Assembly (NCBI RefSeq): GCF_019457885.1
Contig: NZ_JAHZST010000003.1
Span: 372,001-436,000 of the forward strand
DNA from: Shewanella nanhaiensis
Lineage (GTDB): Bacteria > Pseudomonadota > Gammaproteobacteria > Enterobacterales > Shewanellaceae
Reading direction: 5' to 3'
Length of the DNA stretch: 64,000 nt
A program made the position numbers and the translations under genes. The notes below the pieces were generated by a model. The model was not told where the DNA came from. It was given only the letters and a program-made list of their open reading frames with translations, and did no database searches. Within the stretch, counting starts at the first letter, position 1. Each line of letters begins with the position of its first letter. Positions 1 through 8,505 of this stretch are shown here, one piece after another.

Positions 1-32
1 AATAAATTGTATTAAATATGAAGCAGTAAAGA

Positions 33-66
33 AGCAGCAATAATATTAAACAGTGTTATTGCTGCT
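33..66 (-). terminator. Hairpin downstream of csgG
   Basis: An 11-bp perfect inverted repeat (33-43 AGCAGCAATAA pairs with 56-66) with a 12-nt loop lies 66 nt after the csgG stop. The T-run on the minus strand is weak, so termination is inferred. It suggests the csgEFG transcript ends here. Confidence 0.5.
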
Positions 67-131
67 CTGTTCTCAAAAAATCTAGGCTTAAGTTAACTTT
101 GTGACTCACTCCAGTGAATTAGCTCTATGAA

Positions 132-899
132 TTAACTTTGAGAATTAGGACTCCAGTATCCCAATGCGATCCCCTTATCGACCATCTCAGCAACCGCTAG
201 CTCAATCGCTTGCAACACACAAAACTGCACAGGCTCATTAGTTGTGAACCCCATCTCAGCTTCAGCCAAACGATTTAAACTAGTAAAACGAAACAGACCA
301 GCTCTCAACTCCTGAGAAAACACACGTTTAGTGGTGGATACCGACATCATCACTTTTCCACTGTGCACATCGACAGCTCTCAAATAGATGGTGACCTGAT
401 CTTCACGATAGAGCTCAGAAGCACCGATACCGTAATACTCCATGCCGATACCACCTGTACTAACATTTGTCTCATAACTGATAATCCCACCTTCAAGCAA
501 CAAGCGAGCATTGGTCAGTTGAGGCACTTCAGAGTCTTTACTCTTAGGTTGCTTCTTGGTTATCTTTCGCTCCGTTAACAGGTTTTGTAACCCTTCACGC
601 TCAACAGGAGTAAACCAACGAGAATCCAGCAGTGTCTGAATTAGCATAGAGGTCGCGCCTTGGGTTACAGCAGTGGAAAATGAGCTGACATTTTGTTGAG
701 GCTTATACTGTCCCGTTTGATCCCTAAATGAATACACAGCAACAGGAATAGGGTATTTAGGCCCCTTTTTCGCTTGCAGTGCTAGCATGGTCTCGCTCAC
801 AGGGTTAAGTTCAGCCTGACTCACATTTAACTCCGGCTTAGGAAGCAGACCACAGCCTGAGAGCAAACTGATGACAACTAGAGGTAGTAAGTATCTCAT
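132..899 (-). CDS. csgG: CsgG, curli secretion channel lipoprotein
   Basis: 255 residues. The N-terminus carries a signal peptide ending in a lipobox, L-S-G-C, with the acylated cysteine at position 16. The body matches the CsgG family: the early P-V-A-V-Y-S-F-R-D-Q-T-G-Q-Y-K-P segment, and the S-T-G-G-I-G-M-E-Y-Y-G-I-G stretch around residue 150 that corresponds to the membrane-spanning hairpin region. In the family, nine subunits form the outer-membrane pore through which curli subunits leave the periplasm. It is the last gene of csgE-csgF-csgG and overlaps csgF by 4 nt, which suggests translational coupling. No curlin subunit or CsgD gene is in the window. Confidence 0.95.
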   Translation of the reverse strand: MRYLLPLVVISLLSGCGLLPKPELNVSQAELNPVSETMLALQAKKGPKYPIPVAVYSFRDQTGQYKPQQNVSSFSTAVTQGATSMLIQTLLDSRWFTPVEREGLQNLLTERKITKKQPKSKDSEVPQLTNARLLLEGGIISYETNVSTGGIGMEYYGIGASELYREDQVTIYLRAVDVHSGKVMMSVSTTKRVFSQELRAGLFRFTSLNRLAEAEMGFTTNEPVQFCVLQAIELAVAEMVDKGIALGYWSPNSQS

Positions 900-1288
900 C
901 CCCCACCTCCATAAACTGGCATCTCAATGACGGTGATCTCACCCGTGACCAAATTAGTAATAGTGAGCACAACCCCACCACCAACAGAGGCGACTTCAAT
1001 ACGAAAATCACCAGTGTCATAGGTACCGTCAGTGATCTCCCCACTGGCAACTCCACGGGTGATCGTATTAAGAATATTTCGCTCTAGAGACTCTTTAAAC
1101 CGAGTAATAAAGTCTTTATCACCCTCTCCTTCGCTATGATCATTTTGCGCATTAGCCTTATTAAGCAGGTACGAGCCATTTAACGGCGACCCACCAAAAC
1201 TGGGGTTAATAGGGGTATAGACCAACTCGGTCGATTGAACGCTGCCAGCAGCTAAGCTGACCGCTAAAACTAACATCCTGTATTTCAT
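896..1288 (-). CDS. csgF: CsgF, curli assembly factor
   Basis: 130 residues from the ATG at 1288, chosen because AGGA lies 8 nt upstream and the signal peptide then begins M-K-Y-R; an in-frame codon at 1309 would add seven residues. A signal peptide ends near residue 19, and mature CsgF begins T-E-L-V-Y-T-P-I-N-P-S-F-G-G, the conserved N-terminal segment that in E. coli inserts into the CsgG pore. CsgF is an extracellular chaperone and anchor that couples the nucleator to the CsgG channel. The C-terminal part has the family's alternating hydrophobic pattern and ends in a glycine run. It lies between csgE and csgG in one operon. Confidence 0.93.
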   Translation of the reverse strand: MKYRMLVLAVSLAAGSVQSTELVYTPINPSFGGSPLNGSYLLNKANAQNDHSEGEGDKDFITRFKESLERNILNTITRGVASGEITDGTYDTGDFRIEVASVGGGVVLTITNLVTGEITVIEMPVYGGGG

Positions 1289-1311
1289 TATTCTTATCCT
1301 AATAGCCAAAA

Positions 1312-1707
1312 TTAATAGCCATCTTCAGCACTTGCCAACTCACCAGTAACGGCGTTCGCCTTAATCTGGGCTATATGATCTATGGTAAGTAAAATTGCTT
1401 GCTCTGCCCGCTCCTTTATCGGATTCGCCCGACGTCCAAAATGGGTTCTATAGATAGCTTTTCCATTCACCTCTAAGGTCAGCTGAGTGCCCGCTTGGGG
1501 GAATACAGTTTCATAGAGAGTGACATTGAAGCCCTGGGTGAAAGTGAGATCTCGCCAATAACCTGAGTAGTAAAAACCAAAGTCCTTACCAAACCGAGTC
1601 AAGGTTCTATCTATCACCAAACCACTAATCTCAATATCATCCTCCACCGCTACTGCAGCCGTTGAGAAGGTAAAGAGAAACGGTAATAAATAGATCCACT
1701 TTTTCAT
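1312..1707 (-). CDS. csgE: CsgE, periplasmic curli specificity factor
   Basis: 131 residues with a Sec signal peptide (cleavage after A-V-A near residue 20). The mature part begins V-E-D-D-I-E-I-S-G-L-V-I-D-R-T-L-T and contains G-K-D-F and F-G-R-R motifs typical of CsgE. In the family it caps the CsgG pore from the periplasm and directs curlin subunits to it. It is first in csgEFG; csgF starts 23 nt after its stop. The roughly 240 bp between it and the ssb terminator must hold the operon promoter, but I saw no csgD-like regulator gene next to it. Confidence 0.93.
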   Translation of the reverse strand: MKKWIYLLPFLFTFSTAAVAVEDDIEISGLVIDRTLTRFGKDFGFYYSGYWRDLTFTQGFNVTLYETVFPQAGTQLTLEVNGKAIYRTHFGRRANPIKERAEQAILLTIDHIAQIKANAVTGELASAEDGY

Positions 1708-1940
1708 ATGTTATCAATCTCAACAATTACAAAGGCTCACGGGATGAGACCCAAACTAAACAGTATTAAGCCAACGCGGATCCAGCAATGCCGCGACTTA
1801 GACTAAAGAACCACACTATCAGCAATTGGTTTTTTTTGACGAGTAAAAAGTGCTCACTAACGAGTAACTGAAGAAAGCGATAGAAAAGGAGTAATACTTT
1901 TGACTAGTTAAGGAAAATATTTAAAACGGAGAAAATAGGC

Positions 1941-1969
1941 AACAAAAAAGCCTCTTAAATAAGAGGCTT
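1941..1969 (-). terminator. Rho-independent terminator of ssb
   Basis: Stem GCCTCTT (1950-1956) pairs with AAGAGGC (1961-1967) around a 4-nt loop. The A-run at 1944-1949 gives a T-run after the stem on the minus strand. It lies about 35 nt after the ssb stop. Confidence 0.85.
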
Positions 1970-2001
1970 CAGAGATGTTTTTAGCACTTAGTCGCTAAGA
2001 T

Positions 2002-2682
2002 CTAAAACGGGATATCGTCATCCCAACCATCATCAAGATCTGGGGTAAAGTTCTGTTGCGGCGCAGCTTGCTGTTGAGGCTGAGGCGCTGGACGCTGTTG
2101 TGGCGACTGTTGCTGTGGAGCTGCTTGTGGCTTAGGCGCATAAGCTGGCGCTTGCTGCTGTTGACCACCTTGCTGCTGCGACTGGTATCCGCCCTGCTGA
2201 GGTGCCTGTTGCTGAGGAGCTGCTTGAGGCTTAGGCGCATAACCACCCTGTTGTGGCGCTTGCTGTTGAGGTGCATTGTACTGGTTTTGCTGCTGCCCCT
2301 GCTGCTGACCATAACCACCTTGCTGTTGACCACCGCCTTGACCACGACTGTCTAACATCTGCATCTCATTGGCATTGATCTCAGTCTTATATCTATCTTG
2401 ACCGGTTGCCTGATCTTGCCACTTGCTGGTTTGCAGTTTACCTTCGATATAAACCTTAGAACCTTTCTTAAGGTATTCACCAGCAACCTCAGCTAGACGA
2501 CGGTACATGACAATATTGTGCCATTCAGTACGCTCTTGTGGCTGACCTTGTTGGTCTTTCCAAGACTCACTCGTCGCCACTGTAAAGTTGGCGACGGCAT
2601 TGCCATTTGGCATATAACGAACTTCAGGGTCTTTACCCAAATTACCGACCAAAATTACCTTATTGACACCACGACTGGCCAT
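2002..2682 (-). CDS. ssb: Single-stranded DNA-binding protein SSB
   Basis: 226 residues. Residues 1-110 are the OB fold (start [16 protein letters not shown], then W-K-D-Q-Q-G and E-W-H-N-I-V). A long Q/G/P-rich disordered linker with repeated [11 protein letters not shown] blocks follows. The acidic tip ends D-D-D-I-P-F, the docking peptide for replication and repair partners. It is longer than E. coli SSB (178 aa) because of the linker. The start is supported by AGGAG upstream. ssb, an MFS gene and divergent uvrA lie together; I found no CTGT-N8-ACAG SOS box upstream of ssb or uvrA. Confidence 0.97.
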   Translation of the reverse strand: MASRGVNKVILVGNLGKDPEVRYMPNGNAVANFTVATSESWKDQQGQPQERTEWHNIVMYRRLAEVAGEYLKKGSKVYIEGKLQTSKWQDQATGQDRYKTEINANEMQMLDSRGQGGGQQQGGYGQQQGQQQNQYNAPQQQAPQQGGYAPKPQAAPQQQAPQQGGYQSQQQGGQQQQAPAYAPKPQAAPQQQSPQQRPAPQPQQQAAPQQNFTPDLDDGWDDDIPF

Positions 2683-2759
2683 TGAAATCTCCTGAGATAT
2701 TCTTACAAATTACGATAAATTCTACGCTTAATTCATATCAAATGACACGAAATAACGAC

Positions 2760-4127
2760 TTAACTGACAGAGCCTAACACAGCTCGCGCTTCTCTTAAAT
2801 CGAAATGCTCATCAACTTTTAAATAAGCCACTTTCTCTTCAAGAACCACTATCGCCTCGGCGACACCTGCAAGCTGAGACAGCTCAGTCGCCATCACCTT
2901 TGCCTGCTCTTTACCTTCAACTTTTGCTTCAAGAGTATAGCTCTTTAACAACACTGGATTTTTCATGCCTAACGTGAGTAATAACCAGAGCGTCATCAAA
3001 CCCAGCGCCACAGCGAAAACCCCTTCGGCCCCCACAAGCTGATAAGCACCACCGCCTAATATACCACCACAGAAGGCACCAAGAAATTGACTCGTTGAGT
3101 ATACGCCCATGGCGGAGCCTTTATCACCAACGGGACAAAACTTGGCAATTAAACTTGGAAGCGACGCCTCCAGATAGTTAAAGCCTGTAAAAAACAGCAC
3201 AACCGCGATACTTAGCACCACTAGATTATTAGCAAACAGTGCCATTGAAGCCAATGCCAACATCATGATTAGCAGTGAAACTTGAAATGTCGCCTTAGTG
3301 TTTTTCTTCTTCACACCAATGATAATAAGCGGCACCATCAAAAAGAACGCCCCCATAAAAGCGGGGAAATAGAGCATCCAATGCTTCTCTTTGGCCAAAC
3401 CAGCATCAACTAAGTCCAGCGGCAAGGCAACAAATACAGCGGTCAAGACTAAATGCAGAATGAAGATCCCCGCATCAAGACGAAACAGTTGAGGGTCAGT
3501 CACCATCGCCTTCAACTTCGCAGGCGTCGCTAATGTATCCCCTTTGGGGGCTTGAGATATGGGGTTCGGCACCAGCAGCTGCACAATAATCATGCCCAAA
3601 ACCGCGAGACCCGCAGTCATGGCAAACAAACCAGATAAACCTAAATATTGAGCGACAATCGGCCCAACCAGCAGAGACAGGGCGAACGAGAACCCGATGC
3701 ACATACCAATAATCGCCATCACCTTGGTACGCTGCTCATCCCGAGTCAAATCAGCCGCTAAGGCAAGCACGGCGGCGGCGATCGCGCCCATTCCCTGTAT
3801 CGCACGACCCGCAACCACACCGTAAATAGTGTCAGCGTTGGCGGCCACTAAACTACCAAAGGCAAACATCAGTAAGCCGATAAGGATAATAGGTTTACGG
3901 CCAAACTTATCCGATAATATCCCCATAGGGATCTGCAAAACAGCTTGGGTCAGACCATAAGCGCCAATAGCAATACCCACCCACAATGGTGAAAAACCTT
4001 GCAGATGTTGCCCGTAAAGTGCAAAAACAGGCATGATCATAAACAAGCCCATCATGCGCAAACCAAATACACTGGCTAAAGAAAACGCGACTTTTTTCTC
4101 AGTCTTTGAGAGTCCGTTATTGGCCAT
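2760..4127 (-). CDS. MFS transporter, YajR-like with C-terminal domain
   Basis: 455 residues, 12 predicted membrane segments. Motif A of the major facilitator superfamily is at about residues 69-78 (G-I-L-S-D-K-F-G-R-K), and a G-R-A-I-Q-G-M-G motif follows in TM4. After TM12 a soluble tail of about 65 residues (from about 390, with V-A-E-A-I-V-V-L and L-K-V-D-E) resembles the ferredoxin-like YAM domain of E. coli YajR, which has the same length. It is a proton-driven drug/metabolite exporter of unknown substrate in the inner membrane. It lies 77 nt upstream of ssb on the same strand and is divergent from uvrA. Confidence 0.85.
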   Translation of the reverse strand: MANNGLSKTEKKVAFSLASVFGLRMMGLFMIMPVFALYGQHLQGFSPLWVGIAIGAYGLTQAVLQIPMGILSDKFGRKPIILIGLLMFAFGSLVAANADTIYGVVAGRAIQGMGAIAAAVLALAADLTRDEQRTKVMAIIGMCIGFSFALSLLVGPIVAQYLGLSGLFAMTAGLAVLGMIIVQLLVPNPISQAPKGDTLATPAKLKAMVTDPQLFRLDAGIFILHLVLTAVFVALPLDLVDAGLAKEKHWMLYFPAFMGAFFLMVPLIIIGVKKKNTKATFQVSLLIMMLALASMALFANNLVVLSIAVVLFFTGFNYLEASLPSLIAKFCPVGDKGSAMGVYSTSQFLGAFCGGILGGGAYQLVGAEGVFAVALGLMTLWLLLTLGMKNPVLLKSYTLEAKVEGKEQAKVMATELSQLAGVAEAIVVLEEKVAYLKVDEHFDLREARAVLGSVS

Positions 4128-4344
4128 TTTTCGCCCTGATCTGAATACATAAATAAGCCGCGCATTTTATACCAATTCAGATCAAGATGTAACTAATTCA
4201 TCTAGGACCTTTAAGTGGGAGCACAACAAAACTCCACACCAACTAACCGCACCATCCCAGAATTTACTCTTGATCTTCTCCTCTCTGCTTTTGCTAATTT
4301 TTGTGCGATAATCGATCTCTTTTTTATTTGGCATAGAGAGACAG

Positions 4345-7182
4345 ATGGACAAGATTGAAGTACGTGGCGCCCGCACCCACAATCTAAAAAACATCAACCT
4401 GACAATTCCCAGAGACAAATTAATCGTGATCACCGGCCTGTCGGGCTCGGGTAAATCCTCTCTGGCGTTTGACACACTTTATGCCGAAGGGCAGAGGCGG
4501 TATGTTGAATCCCTTTCAGCCTATGCTCGCCAGTTCTTAAGCCTGATGGAGAAACCCGATGTCGATCATATCGAAGGGTTAAGCCCAGCGATCTCCATCG
4601 AGCAAAAATCCACATCCCACAACCCAAGATCCACGGTGGGAACCATCACTGAGATCTACGACTACCTGCGTCTTCTTTTTGCCCGCGTCGGTGAGCCACG
4701 CTGCCCCACTCATGCCCAGCCCCTCACGGCACAAACCATCAGCCAGATGGTAGACAAGGTATTAGAACTTCCAGAAGGCAGCCGCCAGATGTTGCTTGCC
4801 CCTGTGGTCAACAACCGTAAAGGTGAGCATGTAAAGCTACTGGACAGCCTATCGGCGCAAGGGTTTATTCGCGCCCGTATAGATGGTGAAGTATGCGACC
4901 TCACCGATCCACCGGAGCTTGAACTTCACGTTAAGCACACCATTGAAGTCGTGGTCGACCGCTTTAAGGTTCGTGACGATATTCAACAGCGATTAGCCGA
5001 ATCATTTGAAACTGCACTGGAACTTTCAGGCGGCATCGCCACCGTGGCTGACATGGATAGCGAGAGTAAGAATCCCGATGAAGAGCTACTCTTCTCAGCA
5101 AACTTTGCTTGTCCCCACTGTGGCTACTCGATGGCTGAGCTGGAACCAAGAATATTCTCATTTAACAACCCAGCTGGTGCTTGTGGCACTTGCGATGGTT
5201 TAGGCGTACAGCAATATTTCGATCCAGAACGTGTTATCGTCAACAATGAGCTATCTCTGGCTGGCGGTGCTATCCGCGGCTGGGACAGACGCAACTTCTA
5301 CTATTTCCAGATGCTAAGCTCCCTTGCCGAGCACTATAAGTTTGATGTTGAGCAACCCTTTGTAAAACTCAGCGATAAAATACAGAAACTGGTCCTACAT
5401 GGCTCAGGCAGCGAGAGCATCGCCTTTAAGTACATTAACGATCGTGGTGACGTTGTTGTTCGTAATCACCCGTTTGAAGGCATACTCAACAACATGGACA
5501 GGCGCTACCGCGAGACAGAATCAAACGCTGTTCGCGAAGAGCTCTCCAAATTTATCAACACCCAATCATGTCAAAGTTGTCACGGCTCGCGTCTTCGTGA
5601 AGAAGCACGTAATGTCTTTATCAATGATCTGAGCATGCCAGAGTTAACCGAGTGGTCTATCGGTGAGGCGATGGAGTACTTCTCCACACTTAAGTTGACG
5701 GGACAGAAAGCCCAGATTGCCGAGAAGATCCTTAAAGAGGTGGGCGATCGTTTAGGTTTCCTAGTCAACGTCGGGCTTAACTACCTAAGCCTGTCCCGCT
5801 CTGCCGACACGCTCTCTGGTGGTGAAGCTCAGCGGATCAGACTTGCAAGTCAGATAGGTGCAGGATTAGTCGGCGTAATGTATGTGCTCGATGAACCCTC
5901 AATTGGTCTACACCAAAGAGATAATGAACGCTTACTGCAAACCCTTATCCATCTTCGCGATATAGGCAATACAGTTATTGTGGTCGAACACGATGAAGAT
6001 GCTATTAAGATGGCAGATCATGTGATCGATATTGGCCCAGGAGCTGGTGTACATGGCGGTGAAGTGATCTGTGACGGTACTTTAGAGGATATTCTCAGCT
6101 GTGACGAGTCGATTACTGGCCAATATCTCTCGGGCAAGAAGCAGATCCATATCAGTGAAGATCGAGTCGCGTATAACGGCGATAAGCTAATCGAGCTATT
6201 TGGTGCCAGTGGCAACAACCTAAAAGATGTGGACTTGACCATACCTGTTGGCCTGTTTACCTGTGTGACTGGGGTATCTGGCTCAGGAAAATCAACTCTG
6301 ATCAACGATACCTTCTATAAGATTGCTCATCGAGTACTTAATGGCGCAACCGTGGATGAGCCAGCCCCTTATCGAGAAGTCAAAGGGATGGAGCATTGTG
6401 ACAAGGTGGTCGATATCGATCAAAGCCCCATTGGCCGTACGCCACGTTCAAACCCAGCCACTTACACGGGCATTTTTACTCCAATCAGGGAGCTATTTTC
6501 AGCAACTCAAGAGTCTCGTACCCGAGGTTATAAGCCTGGTCGTTTCTCATTTAACGTCAAAGGTGGACGCTGTGAGGCGTGTCAGGGCGATGGCTTGATC
6601 AAGGTTGAGATGCACTTCCTTCCCGATGTGTATGTCCCATGTGATTACTGTAAGGGCAAGCGCTATAATCGTGAAACCTTAGAGGTCAAATATAAAGGCA
6701 AGAGCATCCATGAGGTGCTCAATATGACCGTCGAAGAGGCGAGGCCTTTCTTCGATGCCGTACCAGCCATTGCTAGAAAATTGCAAACCTTGATTGAGGT
6801 TGGCCTCTCCTATATCAGCTTGGGACAGAGTGCTACCACACTTTCTGGCGGTGAAGCACAACGTGTTAAGCTGGCAAAAGAGCTCTCTAAGCGAGATACG
6901 GGTCAGACGCTCTATATTCTCGATGAGCCAACAACGGGGCTACACTTTGCAGATATTCAATTACTATTGGATGTTCTGCACAGATTAAAAGCTCACGGTA
7001 ATACCATAGTGGTTATCGAGCATAATCTGGATGTGATCAAAACTGCCGACTGGATTGTCGATCTCGGTCCTGAAGGTGGCGCTGGCGGCGGAACAATTCT
7101 AGCGACTGGCACACCAGAGCAAGTTGCCGAGCATAAAGAGTCTCACACGGCGCGCTTTCTTAAGCCTTTGCTAGAACAGTAA
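4345..7182 (+). CDS. uvrA: UvrA, excinuclease ABC subunit A
   Basis: 945 residues, close to the usual 940. There are two ABC ATPase modules: Walker [10 protein letters not shown] at 31-39 (K37) and a second G-V-S-G-S-G-K-S-T near 640. Two signature motifs L-S-G-G-E-A-Q-R are present, and two Walker B segments L-D-E-P. Cysteine pairs C-P-H-C / C-G-T-C and C-E-A-C / C-D-Y-C are the zinc modules. UvrA dimers recognise bulky DNA lesions and load UvrB in nucleotide excision repair. It is divergent from the MFS gene; no LexA box was recognised in the 217-bp gap. Confidence 0.98.
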   Translation: MDKIEVRGARTHNLKNINLTIPRDKLIVITGLSGSGKSSLAFDTLYAEGQRRYVESLSAYARQFLSLMEKPDVDHIEGLSPAISIEQKSTSHNPRSTVGTITEIYDYLRLLFARVGEPRCPTHAQPLTAQTISQMVDKVLELPEGSRQMLLAPVVNNRKGEHVKLLDSLSAQGFIRARIDGEVCDLTDPPELELHVKHTIEVVVDRFKVRDDIQQRLAESFETALELSGGIATVADMDSESKNPDEELLFSANFACPHCGYSMAELEPRIFSFNNPAGACGTCDGLGVQQYFDPERVIVNNELSLAGGAIRGWDRRNFYYFQMLSSLAEHYKFDVEQPFVKLSDKIQKLVLHGSGSESIAFKYINDRGDVVVRNHPFEGILNNMDRRYRETESNAVREELSKFINTQSCQSCHGSRLREEARNVFINDLSMPELTEWSIGEAMEYFSTLKLTGQKAQIAEKILKEVGDRLGFLVNVGLNYLSLSRSADTLSGGEAQRIRLASQIGAGLVGVMYVLDEPSIGLHQRDNERLLQTLIHLRDIGNTVIVVEHDEDAIKMADHVIDIGPGAGVHGGEVICDGTLEDILSCDESITGQYLSGKKQIHISEDRVAYNGDKLIELFGASGNNLKDVDLTIPVGLFTCVTGVSGSGKSTLINDTFYKIAHRVLNGATVDEPAPYREVKGMEHCDKVVDIDQSPIGRTPRSNPATYTGIFTPIRELFSATQESRTRGYKPGRFSFNVKGGRCEACQGDGLIKVEMHFLPDVYVPCDYCKGKRYNRETLEVKYKGKSIHEVLNMTVEEARPFFDAVPAIARKLQTLIEVGLSYISLGQSATTLSGGEAQRVKLAKELSKRDTGQTLYILDEPTTGLHFADIQLLLDVLHRLKAHGNTIVVIEHNLDVIKTADWIVDLGPEGGAGGGTILATGTPEQVAEHKESHTARFLKPLLEQ

Positions 7183-7207
7183 TTAACGAGATAGACAAGG
7201 AGAGAAG

Positions 7208-8266
7208 ATGAGTCCAATACAGATTAAGCTCACCTCTCTCCGCTTCTCACATACCCTCTCTATACTACTGCTCTTTAGCCTTACTCTCTCTGGCTGCTCC
7301 ACATTCAGTACCAGCTGTAAAACTCAATTAAAAGCCAACTGGGTCGACCAACAAGCCCTTAAAACCGATCTCACTCAACTGACCTCCGCAGAATTTGAGG
7401 GTAGAAAAACCGGTACTCAAGGCGCAGCGTTAACTCGAACTTACCTTAATGAGCGTTTCACTCAGATAGGGTTAACACCTTGGTTATCTGCGCAAGTAGG
7501 TACAAAAGCCACAAGGCTACAAAGTAAGAGTACAGGCAAGTTCAACCTTCCCTTCACCTACTCCCAAGGGTTCAGTGAGCGAGAAGGCAGCAATGTGGTG
7601 GGGGTTTTAAAAGCATCAACCCCCTCAACATCTTGGCGGGTTGTCATCGCACACTATGATCACTTAGGCGTAAAAGGTCGCAAGCTATACCCTGGCGCCG
7701 ATGACAATGCATCGGGCATTGCAGCCATGTTACAACTTGCCCACTATGCGGCTACACATCCTGAGTTATTTACAAAAACCAATCTTATGTTTGTCGCGAC
7801 CGATGCCGAGGAGCCAGGACTCTACGGCGGCTACGCCTTGGCCGAGCTTCTTAGCCAGCAAAACATCACTCCAAACAACAAACAGATAGAGCTCGCCATT
7901 AACTTAGATATGGTGGGTCGACCTGAGCGCTCCATGGCGGTCTATCTCGAGGGAAGAAGAGGGTTTAAACAGTTTCCATTAATTAAGCAGAAACTGATAA
8001 ATGAGACAGGGTTATGTATCAAGGCTAAGCACCCAAGAAAGCGGGGGAAGTTAACCGGAAATATTGACTGGCTTAGGGCCTCAGATCACTACCCGCTGCA
8101 TAAAATTGGGGTTCCTTGGCTCTACTTTGGCGTACCACCTCATCAAGATTATCATGCACCTAGCGATACCCAGGAAAAAATAGATTTTGAATTTCTAGCC
8201 GCTGTTACCAGCTCGGCGCACCAACTGCTGATAATAGACAGTTTACAACTAGGAAACATTCAATAA
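7208..8266 (+). CDS. M28-family zinc peptidase, lipoprotein
   Basis: 352 residues. The signal peptide ends in the lipobox L-S-G-C with lipid-bearing Cys30, so the enzyme should be membrane anchored. M28 metal-site motifs are in order: H149-x-D151 (A-H-Y-D-H), D165-D166 in G-A-D-D-N-A-S-G, the general base and ligand E201-E202 in D-A-E-E-P-G, D234 in N-L-D-M-V-G, and a late His in D-Y-H-A-P-S-D-T. The set fits an active di-zinc aminopeptidase of the Bacterial Leucyl Aminopeptidase type; the substrate is unknown. It starts 25 nt after uvrA and may be read through from it. Confidence 0.88.
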   Translation: MSPIQIKLTSLRFSHTLSILLLFSLTLSGCSTFSTSCKTQLKANWVDQQALKTDLTQLTSAEFEGRKTGTQGAALTRTYLNERFTQIGLTPWLSAQVGTKATRLQSKSTGKFNLPFTYSQGFSEREGSNVVGVLKASTPSTSWRVVIAHYDHLGVKGRKLYPGADDNASGIAAMLQLAHYAATHPELFTKTNLMFVATDAEEPGLYGGYALAELLSQQNITPNNKQIELAINLDMVGRPERSMAVYLEGRRGFKQFPLIKQKLINETGLCIKAKHPRKRGKLTGNIDWLRASDHYPLHKIGVPWLYFGVPPHQDYHAPSDTQEKIDFEFLAAVTSSAHQLLIIDSLQLGNIQ

Positions 8267-8362
8267 ATGATAGTGATAAATTATTATTTTTGAATATAAC
8301 TTACTAATTAGTATCCGGTTTACCATGAAATCATCCCGTAAACTCATTACGAGCTCACATTT

Positions 8363-8379
8363 AATTGGTAATACCAATT
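8363..8379. promoter_or_regulatory. 17-bp palindrome matching the PdhR operator pattern
   Basis: AATTGGT-AAT-ACCAATT is a perfect palindrome that fits the E. coli PdhR consensus (AATTGGTnnnACCAATT), a GntR-family operator. It overlaps the likely -35 element of the deaD promoter, where a repressor could block RNA polymerase. The motif match is seen; the identity of the regulator is inference. Confidence 0.45.
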
Positions 8380-8394
8380 GCACCCTGCTATAAT
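8365..8394 (+). promoter_or_regulatory. Probable deaD promoter with long 5' leader
   Basis: -35 TTGGTA (8365-8370) and perfect -10 TATAAT (8389-8394) with an 18-bp spacer. Initiation near 8400 would leave a leader of about 105 nt before the deaD ATG, in line with the structured leaders of cold-induced helicase mRNAs. Confidence 0.55.
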
Positions 8395-8505
8395 AATCGG
8401 CTTATTAAAGCAATTTTTGTTGCGGGAAGTCGACACGGGGTTGATTTTCTGTCTATAAACCTAAGTGCATTTTCTGCACTCTGTTATTCCACAAGGCTAC
8501 AACCC

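Noticed and set aside
2056..2355. Leucine/arginine-rich plus-strand ORF opposite ssb
   Set aside because: It is the antisense of the CAG-rich linker of ssb; its composition is an artefact.
4128..4344. SOS (LexA) box for uvrA
   Set aside because: I looked for CTGT-N8-ACAG in this gap and before ssb and found none; a diverged box cannot be excluded by eye.
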